Assembly: GCA_963920705.1 (NCBI GenBank)
Contig: OY987225.1
Span: 16,323,492-16,387,491 of the forward strand
Direction: 5' to 3'
Length of the DNA stretch: 64,000 nucleotides
From: Odiellus spinosus
Lineage: Eukaryota; Arthropoda; Arachnida; Opiliones; Phalangiidae
Of the stretch, positions 57,201 through 64,000 are shown piece after piece. The notes beneath the pieces are model-generated. The model made no database searches. It was given only the letters and a program-made list of their open reading frames with translations, and had not been told where the DNA came from. The translations under genes were made by a program, and so were the position numbers. Positions within the stretch are counted from its first letter, which is position 1. Every line of letters starts with the position of its first letter.

Positions 57201-60200
57201 TGGAACGAGTATTCTCAATTTGGCAAAATTGGAACGAGTATTCTCAATTTGGCAAAATTGGAACGAGTATTCTCAATTTGGCAAAATTGGAACGAGTATT
57301 CTCAATTTGGCAAAATTGGAACGAGTATTCTCAATTTGGCAAAATTGGAACGAGTATTCTCAATTTGGCAAAATTGGAACGAGTATTCTCAATTTGGCAA
57401 AATTGGAACGAGTATTCTCAATTTGGCAAAATTGGAACGAGTATTCTCAATTTGGCAAAATTGGAACGAGTATTCTCAATTTGGCAAAATTGGAACGAGT
57501 ATTCTCAATTTGGCAAAATTGGAACGAGTATTCTCAATTTGGCAAAATTGGAACGAGTATTCTCAATTTGGCAAAATTGGAACGAGTATTCTCAATTTGG
57601 CAAAATTGGAACGAGTATTCTCAATTTGGCAAAATTGGAACGAGTATTCTCAATTTGGCAAAATTGGAACGAGTATTCTCAATTTGGCAAAATTGGAACG
57701 AGTATTCTCAATTTGGCAAAATTGGAACGAGTATTCTCAATTTGGCAAAATTGGAACGAGTATTCTCAATTTGGCAAAATTGGAACGAGTATTCTCAATT
57801 TGGCAAAATTGGAACGAGTATTCTCAATTTGGCAAAATTGGAACGAGTATTCTCAATTTGGCAAAATTGGAACGAGTATTCTCAATTTGGCAAATTTGGA
57901 ACGAGTATTCTCAATTTGGCAAAATTGGAACGAGTATTCTCAATTTGGCAAAATTGGAACGAGTATTCTCAATTTGGCAAAATTGGAACGAGTATTCTCA
58001 ATTCGGCAAAATTGGAACGAGTATTCTCAATTCGGCAAAATTGGAACGAGTATTCTCAATTTGGCAAAATTGGAACGAGTATTCTCAATTCGGCAAAATT
58101 GGAACGAGTATTCTCAATTCGGCAAAATTCGAACGAGTATTCTCAATTCGGCAAAATTGGAACGAGTATTCTCAATTCGGTAAAATTGGAACGAGTATTC
58201 TGAATTCGGCAAAATTGGAACGAGTATTCTGAATTCGGCAAAATTGGAACGAGTATTCTGAATTCGGCAAAATTGGAACGAGTATTCTCAATTCGGCAAA
58301 ATTGGAACGAGTATTCTCAATTCGGCAAAATTGGAACGAGTATTCTCAATTCGGCAAAATTGGAACGAGTATTCTCAATTTGGCAAAAATGGAACGAGTA
58401 TTCTCAATTTGGCAAAAATGGAACGAGTATTCTCAATTTGGCAAAATTGGAACGAGTATTCTCAATTTGGCAAAATTGGAACGAGTATTCTCAATTTGGC
58501 AAAATTGGAACGAGTATTCTCAATTTGGCAAAATTGAGCGTAATTTCTAGAAATTTTTGAATTAATAATTGTAAATCCCACTTTTTATTAAAGATTTATA
58601 AAAATTGAAGAAAGCAACAATATGGAGAAACTTATTTTTGGTTCAGTTTCCGTTATATCAGCTAGAGATGTTGAACCAGTCAAAGCTCTAAACATGTTAT
58701 TTATTCTTGATGAGATGTCAACATATTCTCTGTATACTGGCCCTATAAAAGTAAGACAATTCAATTCATAAAAAATAGACAAAATGGAGTTGGTTTGAAA
58801 ATATTACGTTTTTCATATGGGTTTTTATTTATATTTTTGTAATTATAACTTGGTGACACGCAGCTAAATCCAAAAGATTTTTCCTCAAAAGATCGAGCAG
58901 AAAAAGTCAATATATAAAAATATAGTTTTGGCACAAACATTTTTTTGCCCTCAAAATGACAAAGACAAATAAAATTCCGTGAAATTATAAGAGGGGTGTA
59001 TTTCAAATAGACACCCACAATTAGCACGATCTCTTGGGAAAAAATTTGATCTATTGTGAAAATTGGTGCTCGTTTCAGAGACTGAAATAAGAAAATTTTC
59101 CTCTTCACAAATTCAAAGTTATCAGACATTTAAAAAATTTATCAGACATTGCTAGATTTCCTGTACCTGTAAGTTATTTTTCTTATTGGACAAATGTCCA
59201 ATGACCCCTTCTCAAAAATAAAAAGTAATGGGTCATTTGAAAAAATTATTAGACAATGTGACTTTGCTTATTTCCGTCCCTGGCTCGGTTTCCTAAAAGT
59301 GATTGTCACATGCCAAAGATAGATCTACGAATCCTGCGCCAGATACAAATGCTACAAAAATTTGGTCATTCCTTTTTTTCTGAAAATTTAAATTACTCTC
59401 CTTAAAAACTCAGTCCTGATAGGAATTTCAAAACCTTGTCGAATATTGTTGAGGAAATTATGTATAGACTCTTTTGAGATTGTACTCACCATTTCAATAG
59501 GTTTGGACAGACTTTATTTGGTTGCGGATCTTTCTTTAAGAAGAAAATAAAAATTACTTTTGGAATTAAAAGACCAGCATCAAAATTAATTTCAAATTTT
59601 TATGCATGTTATTTTTGTAAAGGTGTGCAAGGTGCACATTCCAGGAACATTAGGCATGGTAGACGTTTTACCTAGTGTCAGCCAATGGAGAGATTCGTTG
59701 CTGTCTGGAACTCCCAGGAGAAGCAGCTTAGCGGCAGTAGCCAAAACTCAAAATGCTCTCGAAGTCAAATTTCAAGAAAAAGTTAGTTGTGCCTTTTCAA
59801 TGTCAGTTATCATTAGCCTTTCTATTAAGTGGTTCACAGTCATATCCAAAATAAACTATTTCCTTTTACTGTGGGTTGCTGCATAGAAAAACGATTTCTT
59901 CTGGATGCGACTGTGCCTTTTTAAAAATAATATAACTATAATATGGATAAAATTTTACCCATTGATAAGGTGGTTCAAAAAATAAAATTAATTAAGAAGT
60001 AACAATCGGACCTCAGTTTTGATAAAAACATGACCATTTTCAATGATTTTTAAGTCTACAAATTATATTATTTGAATTAATATAATCACATTTTCCATAA
60101 TTTAAAATTTTAAAATAATACAACTTAAATTTAAATTATTATCTTCAAATAATCGCTTTTTCTGGATAATTTCCAGAGCCATAAGAGTGTGTTCTAGTAA

Positions 60201-62033
60201 ATTAAAAAAACCTTTGAATTATTTTAACGGTACAATAGTATTATAAAAGAACTTGTGGGTGCAACATCTTGTCCGAATGTTGCCCTTACCAAAAATAGTT
60301 ATTCTTAAGAGGTCTCGTGGAAATCTTCCGGGGGTCTTATATAGTCTTGGGGAAGTCTTCCATTATGTCAAGAAGTCTTGGGGAAGTCTTAAAGACTTCC
60401 TCACAACTTTCAGGTGGCATTAAGCTTATACAGGGCAGCTATTTCCATTTTCATAAAACGCTAGGGGCTATTTCTGAATCGGATATAGGAAAAATAAAAT
60501 TAAGAAATGCTCTGTGTTCCCGAGTGCTATGAGCTTTACAAGGTATTACATAGCTGATGACGTCGAAGCTTAGCGGTAAGCTTCAAGCGCGTTTGATTGG
60601 GAAAACAGGCAGTCCATCTCCTTCACCCCTATATCCCCCTAGGTAACATAATAGTCTTGGATACAGTGTAATTATTTGTAATTTTTTTGCCTCAGATATT
60701 AACTATGATTAATTAAATAATTATCTTCATGGAACTTGGTAAATAAATACTCCACTTAAATAACCATCTTACCTCTAAGCTTATTTTAAACTCCATTTGA
60801 ATTATTTTACAGTAGCTGTACATTCCTGGCCCCCTTAATTTGTTTTTCAGAAAATAATTCGTCTTGGTACTCTTCTGACTTGGGACCGTCACTTGACAAC
60901 CTTTATTTTTGAAACCTTTTTCTTTCCACTTATACAGATACATATATTTTTTATTTTTCAGTTTCAAATGTTATCTCCAGTTGCGGCCCATACGGAAACA
61001 TCAGCAAATGAATATTCGTTTCTAGAAGAAAGTTTTAGTTCTAACATCTCTCAACTCAGAGACGGAACTAATTACAGTATTACCATGGTAAAATCCTATT
61101 CGTTTTACCATTAGTGAATCATATACGCTCCCTATAAGTTTCCAACGCCTAATTGAACTAATGTGTCCAACATTTTCTTCCAAGTCTGGCACGCCGAGGG
61201 AGGGGTGGAGGGGAAGGGTGGTAAGTATGACTGAAGAGTCGCCGTCTTGCGGCGAAGAATAATTTCGTCCCCTTAAAGTTGTAGGCGCACACAGCCTATT
61301 AAACGTATCGATTATTTTAAGTCATGGCTTTGGTTTCTATTTTGCGTAGAAAAAGTGTTTAAAATAATCTTCGCCATTACTGAGCTTCCCGCGGGACTCC
61401 CACCTTCGCCTATCCGGTATCGCGTGTCTCGCGATCCTCGTTCACGACCTTAAACTACGAACGGGCGATGATTTCATTCACCGCGGAGCGGCGGAGAGAT
61501 ATTTCCGCGAACCGTATTTAGTATTCAACGTCGATTTTTAACAAATCTGAAGATATTAAGGTCAAACTTACTTTAAATAAAATTTAGTTTATCTATCGCG
61601 AGAGATTTAGTCTGATTAGTCAGTTATTAAAAATGTATCGGTAAACAGTTTGAAATTCCAACCTCCCTCTTAGGAAGAGAGGAAAAACCTAATCTCCGCC
61701 CAGGCTCGAAAACTATGTACTAAAAAATACGTTTTATTGGCTCGTAGCAACTTCCGAAGCTTCTACCGGATATATGTCATCGGCGATAGTAGTTTCACCT
61801 CTCGTCCGCTATGGTTCGCGTATACCTGACGGAGGGGGGGGGGACAGGAAAAAAATGGTGTTCCAACAAATTGTATTACCTTGATAACTTATAGGGAGCG
61901 TATATGATTCACTCATTTTTTACGTATAATGATCAGCGAATATTGATGGAGTCTTTGTCGTTTAATTACTAGAAAACCAGCGGTAACGAATACTTCAAGA
62001 TAACTCTTCCAAAATTATCAAGCTCAGATATAG
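42073..62033 (+). CDS. shtd (ANAPC1): Anaphase-promoting complex subunit 1, 5' part (13 exons, partial)
   Basis: APC1 is the large scaffold subunit of the APC/C ubiquitin ligase, which drives cyclin and securin destruction in mitosis. Exons: 42073-42294, 42737-42886, 43497-43557, 43622-43719, 44798-44877, 50804-51014, 52352-52650, 55444-55659, 55739-55831, 58594-58750, 59623-59781, 60962-61087, 61973-62033. All junctions are GT/AG and keep one frame for 644 codons. APC1-specific words occur in order: MIAAGEPREFSPFGREH at the start, EEELYVFGHVVVWSK, STPLPFQ, IIIERK, LYPHDDITPIVMS, IPDLCFEHVWTD, IFFTSDISGQNFLCLF, KLIFGSVSVI, VHIPG, FKITLPK. They form the N-terminal WD40-like propeller and its phospho-loop (exons 7-8). 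The TPR and PC-repeat parts lie beyond the window. The ATG at 42073 is chosen because an in-frame TAA lies upstream and family members begin TMIAA there. TTGCAG before 42016 suggests an upstream untranslated exon. The long introns are full of repeats. Confidence 0.96.
42737..42886 (+). CDS. shtd (ANAPC1): APC1 exon 2
   Basis: It has 50 codons, phase 0 to 0, acceptor GGTTTAG and donor CAA|GTCAGT. ETWHLKEG and EEELYVFGHVVVWSK match the first propeller strands. Confidence 0.95.
43297..43496. repeat. Intron-end duplication, copy 1 (with real acceptor)
   Basis: About 200 bases from AAAACCTAATCTTAAAGAAT to TTAATTGGCCTTCTAG. The terminal AG is the acceptor of APC1 exon 3. Confidence 0.93.
43497..43557 (+). 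CDS. shtd (ANAPC1): APC1 exon 3
   Basis: It has 61 bases, begins ALWCDTL, and ends in phase 1 at TGTG|GTACGT. Its acceptor region (43297-43496) is duplicated at 44354-44557. Confidence 0.92.
43622..43719 (+). CDS. shtd (ANAPC1): APC1 exon 4
   Basis: It follows a 64-base intron. It encodes SICILDTSTIHVI and ends STPLPFQ at CAG|GTACCC, phase 0. Confidence 0.94.
43819..44340. repeat. 92-bp tandem duplication split by a MITE
   Basis: CCTTGAAAAACTGGTA, ACAGGTTCTA and TTTTTGTTG-TTCCAAAGTT words occur twice. The second unit is interrupted at 43951-44289. Confidence 0.8.
43951..44289. mobile_element. 339-bp MITE in APC1 intron 4
   Basis: CCAAGAATAGATTTAACACA (continuing AGAATAT) and its inverse at the right end (one mismatch) form 27-base termini. 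TTCTA flanks both sides (43946-43950 and 44290-44294). The interior is markedly GC-rich for the window. Confidence 0.92.
44354..44557. repeat. Intron-end duplication, copy 2 (decoy acceptor)
   Basis: Near-identical to 43297-43496, including GGCCTTCTAG, but no exon follows; it lies in intron 4. Confidence 0.93.
44798..44877 (+). CDS. shtd (ANAPC1): APC1 exon 5
   Basis: VSRIWNSQFGIIIERK matches the strand after LPFQ in the family. It ends in phase 2 at CAAAG|GTAAC, before a 5.9-kb intron. Confidence 0.94.
44878..46198. other. APC1 intron 5, left part
   Basis: AT-rich intron with no element boundary recognised before the 22-bp array. Confidence 0.5.
46199..48719. repeat. 22-bp minisatellite, about 115 copies, in APC1 intron 5
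   Basis: The unit is GGGAGGGAGAGCTTCCGTAT plus two bases. Four blocks follow: CTTCCGTATAA (to about 47110), CTTCCGCATGA (47111-47286), CTCCCGTATGA (47287-47660) and CTTCCGTATGA (47661 on). A single hybrid CTCCCGCATGA unit lies at the second junction. One strand is strongly purine-rich. The long minus-strand frames are artefacts. Confidence 0.98.
49880..50500 (+). pseudogene. Ty1/copia integrase remnant in APC1 intron 5
   Basis: Three ordered words fit a copia-type integrase: KTRAPLELVH (49891), RFIDDFTRKITIY (about 49969) and GERFNGTALKCVRTLLEECK (about 50412), corresponding to the RPLELIHxD, FIDDYSR and ERxNRTLxExxRxxL stretches of the family. They lie in more than one frame with stops, and the HxD aspartate is lost. 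A possible upstream part extends back to about 49000, but the protease and reverse transcriptase were not found. Confidence 0.6.
50804..51014 (+). CDS. shtd (ANAPC1): APC1 exon 6
   Basis: It completes an AGG codon and encodes LYPHDDITPIVMS, the KIIF strand and HNVWKVR. It ends in phase 0 at AAAGAG|GTAACC. Confidence 0.96.
51401..51754. mobile_element. 354-bp hAT-type MITE in APC1 intron 6
   Basis: The ends CAGAAGGTGGCCAACCTTTT and the inverse of ATGTTGGCCACCCCTG are typical of hAT elements, with CTCAAGAGCCAAATT beyond. An exact 8-bp TSD, ATCTAAGG, flanks it (51393-51400 and 51755-51762). Confidence 0.93.
52352..52650 (+). CDS. shtd (ANAPC1): APC1 exon 7 (Ser/Thr-Pro loop, first part)
   Basis: It starts EQDLTGD after GAGTAG and ends in phase 2 at TTTAAG|GTTTGT, after HMATL. 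It is Ser-rich with six SP/TP sites. The frame stays open into the downstream 20-bp array, but the splice fits the next exon exactly. Confidence 0.9.
52718..53430. repeat. 20-bp minisatellite, about 35 copies, in APC1 intron 7
   Basis: The unit is TACCAAATCAGTCAAATCAA. Units near the right end drift to AATTCAA and CTTCTAAATCAG. It starts about 67 bases after the exon 7 donor. Confidence 0.98.
53431..55443. other. APC1 intron 7, remainder
   Basis: No element or gene recognised; ordinary AT-rich intron. Confidence 0.5.
55444..55659 (+). CDS. shtd (ANAPC1): APC1 exon 8 (loop, second part)
   Basis: It opens RSQSPSIS, adds three more SP sites and returns to the propeller with VPIIPDLCFEHVWTD. 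Donor ATCT|GTAAGT, phase 2. Confidence 0.95.
55739..55831 (+). CDS. shtd (ANAPC1): APC1 exon 9
   Basis: It follows a 79-base intron and encodes KIFFTSDISGQNFLCLFL. It ends in phase 2 at CTCAG|GTAAGC. Confidence 0.96.
55870..55975. repeat. Tandem duplication of about 51 bp
   Basis: TAGTTAAATTTAAGTTTTAT, TGCATGG and ACCATTAA recur in two successive units just before the 29-bp array. Confidence 0.85.
56030..58535. repeat. 29-bp minisatellite, about 86 copies, in APC1 intron 9
   Basis: The unit is CAAAATTGGAACGAGTATTC plus TCAATTTGG. CAATTCGG variants cluster at about 56465-56530 and 57995-58380, and CTGAATTCGG near 58200-58265. It fills about 90 percent of the intron. The unit has no stop on this strand, so 649-704 codon frames are artefacts. 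Confidence 0.98.
58594..58750 (+). CDS. shtd (ANAPC1): APC1 exon 10
   Basis: It encodes FIKIEESN, EKLIFGSVSVI, EPVKALNMLFIL and YSLYTGPIK, a near-continuous family match. It lies 58 bases after the 29-bp array. Confidence 0.96.
58751..59622. other. APC1 intron 10
   Basis: AT-rich. A possible solo hAT-like end (TTTCCGTCCCTGG near 59272) was seen without a matching partner. Confidence 0.4.
59623..59781 (+). CDS. shtd (ANAPC1): APC1 exon 11
   Basis: It encodes VCKVHIPGTLG, then a Ser-rich SGTPRRSSLA segment. Phase 0 to 0; donor GAAAAA|GTTAGT. Confidence 0.9.
59782..60961. other. APC1 intron 11 with dispersed-repeat pieces
   Basis: It contains an inverted copy of the 40.13-kb repeat (about 60290-60415) and a piece related to the 15.43-kb repeat (about 60540-60650). 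No gene on either strand. Confidence 0.5.
60962..61087 (+). CDS. shtd (ANAPC1): APC1 exon 12
   Basis: FQMLSPVA corresponds to the VVLLSPVPELR region. It ends SITM at ATG|GTAAAA, phase 0. Confidence 0.88.
61113..61913. mobile_element. 801-bp inverted-repeat element in APC1 intron 12
   Basis: AGTGAATCATATACGCTCCC (then TATAAGTT) and its inverse form the ends. CATT flanks both sides (61109-61112 and 61914-61917). The interior is GC-rich with CGCGG words, unlike the surrounding intron, and has no transposase frame. Confidence 0.88.
61973..62033 (+). CDS. shtd (ANAPC1): APC1 exon 13 (last in window)
   Basis: EYFKITLPKLSSSDI corresponds to MVRITIPEIATSEL in the family. It ends in phase 1 at ATAG|GTAATG. 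The gene continues beyond the window. Confidence 0.87.
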
Positions 62034-62046
62034 GTAATGAATTATG

Positions 62047-62052
62047 AAAAAA

Positions 62053-62086
<34 letters not shown>
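62047..62086. repeat. A-run followed by (TA)n
   Basis: About 23 A then eight TA, directly before a TACAGGGTG terminus, 14 bases into APC1 intron 13. Confidence 0.9.
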
Positions 62087-62182
62087 TACAGGGTGGAAAA
62101 GATCAGACCAACACCTACCTTTGTGGACGTCCCCTAATAATGCCGTCGGATGACGTCACTATACTATAATGTAGACCTCGTA

Positions 62183-63439
62183 TACAGGGTGTAAGTAAAT
62201 AAGTGCAATTGTAACCAAATGTGATTTTTCTATGGGTTTAATAAGGTAAAATGCCTGATGGCTAGAAACATTGCAGTTGCACAGATCAAGCGTTGTGATT
62301 AACTAGATAACTTAACTCTGAGACAATTTATTTAACGACTTTAATAATAAAATAATAATTGAATTGAATCGCCAAAGTTGAATCTGTATGGTAAGCAAAT
62401 CAGCCTAAATGTTCAATGTGTCTGCCATCGTGGTGTAGGTACTCTTCGAGGCGACTTTCCAGTTCTTGCAATGCACTTGTAATCATTTGAGGAATGATAC
62501 CATTGATTGCGGCTCGAATACGGTCCTTTAAGTCTTCTGGACCCATCGGTTCTGTTTCGTAAAGGACGCCCTTAACATACCCCACAGGAAGAAATCAAGC
62601 GGGGTAAGGTCATGAGACTGTCCACCTCTACCTATCCAACGGTTGGGAAAGTTGCCGTCCAGCCATTGACGAACATTGACCGCCCAATGTGGTGGGGCTC
62701 CATCCTGTTGAAACCACATGTTGCGAACCACTGCTAACGGCAAAGCGTCTATCGCGTCACTAAACTCGTGACGCAAGAAGTCAAAGTACAGTTCTCCAGT
62801 ATTCGCATCGAAGTAAAAGGGACCGATAATTCAGTTCCCGAGAATGCCAACCCAGACATTTACCTTCCATTGAATTTGATGGTAATGGTGACGTAATAAT
62901 TAGGGATTCTGATGGGTCCAGTAATGCATGTTTACCGTACCATCCCTAAGAGATGTAGCCTCGTTCGAAAACAGCACCTTTTGCAAAAATAGTTGATCGG
63001 GTGAAATTAGGTCACGCATGGTAAGATAAAGGTCTTGCCGTCTTAGGTAATCGTCATCTGTTAAGGCTTGATGGAGGTGGATATGATAGGGCCGGTAGTG
63101 GTGGCGATGTAAAATGGCAAGAACAGTAGCATGGCTTAGTCGAACCTCGCGTGCAACCGATCTACTACTGGTATGAGGATTGGCTTCAAAACGGGCTACA
63201 ATATCCACTTCTCAGTCTTCATTACTGACTACACGGTCTTGCCTACGCTCACGGTCCTGCACGACGAATCCACCGAACTCCAGAAGGTTGTCTCTTATGT
63301 CGGTGAAAGTGCTTCGAACAGGATGGCGTCGATGGGGGCAGCGTTCTGCATAAAGCAGTGGCGTTCGACGTACGTTACCTTGACATTCACCCAAAATAAA
63401 CCTTACGTCCAATTTTTCCTGGTTGGAATAGGCTGGCAT
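62183..63439 (-). mobile_element. Tc1/mariner-superfamily element, minus strand, decayed
   Basis: The left terminus after TA reads TACAGGGTGTAAGTAAATAA, typical of mariner-like ends. A second, separate terminus TACAGGGTGGAAAAGATCAG begins at 62087, so another element may be nested outside. The element contains the transposase remnant described next; its right end is replaced by an inverted second copy. Confidence 0.75.
62400..63439 (-). pseudogene. Transposase, DUF4817 plus DDE_3 type, minus strand
   Basis: The N-terminal part (from 63439, MPAYSNQEKLDVRFILGE) is the DUF4817 helix-turn-helix type; then come HATVLAILHRHHYRPYH, VLFSNEATSLRDG (where the first catalytic Asp appears changed to Asn), MWFQQDGAPPHW (second Asp) and DLTPLDFFLWG (third acidic). 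It is broken by at least two CGA-to-TGA stops, seen by comparison with the other copy, and by frameshifts. The segment between the second and third acidic residues looks shortened. It is inactive. Confidence 0.9.
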
Positions 63440-63465
63440 TCGACTACAACACTGGTCTTTCTACG

Positions 63466-64000
63466 ATAAGAGACAACCTTCTGGAGTTCGGTGGGTTCGT
63501 CTTGCAGGACCGTGAACGTAGGCGAGACCGTGTAGTTGATAATGAAGACCGAGAAGTGGATATTGTAGCCCGTTTTGAAGCCAATCCTCATACCAGTAGT
63601 AGATGGGTCGCACACGAGGTTGGACTAAGCCACGCTACAGTTCTTGCCATTTTACATCGCCACCACTACTGGCCCTATCATATCCACCTCCATCAAGCCT
63701 TAACAGATGACGATTACCTAAGACGGCAAAACCTTATCTTACTATGCGTCACCTAATTGCAGCCGAACCACTATTTTTGCACAAGGTGCTGTTTTCGGAC
63801 GATGCTACATTTCATAGGGATGGTACGGTAAACTGTCATAACATGCACTACTGGACTCATCAGAATCCCTATTGGTTACGTCACCATTACCATCAAATTC
63901 GAAGGAAGGTAAATGTCTGGGTTGGCATTCTTGGGAACCGAATTATCGGTCCCTTTTTCTTCGATGCGAATATTACTGGAGAACTGTACTTGGACTCTGT
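63466..64000 (+). pseudogene. Transposase copy 2, plus strand, head to head, 5'-truncated and cut by window edge
   Basis: It starts at the IRDNLLEFGGFV segment, so about 48 N-terminal codons are missing. The CGA codons that are stops in the other copy are intact here (EDREVDIV, GNRIIGPFFF). A frameshift lies near 63733. The first catalytic segment reads FSDDATFHRDG, with the Asp kept. It ends at the window edge before the second catalytic Asp. Confidence 0.88.

Noticed and set aside
56089-58232. Three overlapping forward frames of 649-704 codons
   Set aside because: Pure tandem 29-bp repeat within an APC1 intron; open only because the unit lacks stops.
63173-63615. Frames running across the transposase junction
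   Set aside because: Antisense shadows of the two transposase copies.

Overview
The window looks like arthropod, most probably insect, nuclear DNA. It is AT-rich, has spliced genes with GT/AG introns, short interstitial CCTAA/TTAGG runs (the arthropod telomere motif), a DUF4817-type Tc1/mariner transposase common in insect genomes, and a clear metazoan APC1 gene. Nothing bacterial or viral was seen. All coordinates and homologies were read by eye; no alignment or database search was run.

Layout. 0-7 kb: two dispersed elements, a 5'-truncated LINE sitting in a 26-bp minisatellite, and a glycine/tyrosine-rich open frame (4712-5563). 7-15 kb: no convincing gene, but many inverted-repeat elements, several with readable target-site duplications (TSDs), plus a SINE. 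15.9-17.5 kb: a two-exon gene for a secreted protein with a defensin-like CS-alpha-beta cysteine domain followed by a cationic stretch, a proline-rich stretch and an acidic tail. 18-36.5 kb: a repeat nest with AT-cored palindromes, CCTAA-type tandem repeats, a 3.27-kb inverted-repeat element, and an approximately 7.8-kb inverted repeat (arms 27780-31568 and 32099-35600) whose spacer also occurs inverted just outside the left arm. 36.5-42 kb: small MITEs, a hAT-type MITE and a decayed LINE RNase H region.

42.07-62.03 kb holds the first thirteen coding exons (644 codons) of anaphase-promoting complex subunit 1 (ANAPC1; Drosophila shattered). Its catalytic partners are not in the window, and the gene runs off the right edge. 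Its three longest introns each carry a different long minisatellite (22, 20 and 29 bp units), and other introns hold hAT, copia, MITE and mariner insertions. The right end has two decayed Tc1/mariner-type transposase copies placed head to head inside intron 13.

The genes do not form a pathway. The main biological interest is the mosaic defensin-like secreted gene, the palindrome/repeat nest with several naturally occurring empty sites that date insertions relative to duplications, and the repeat expansion inside an essential cell-cycle gene.
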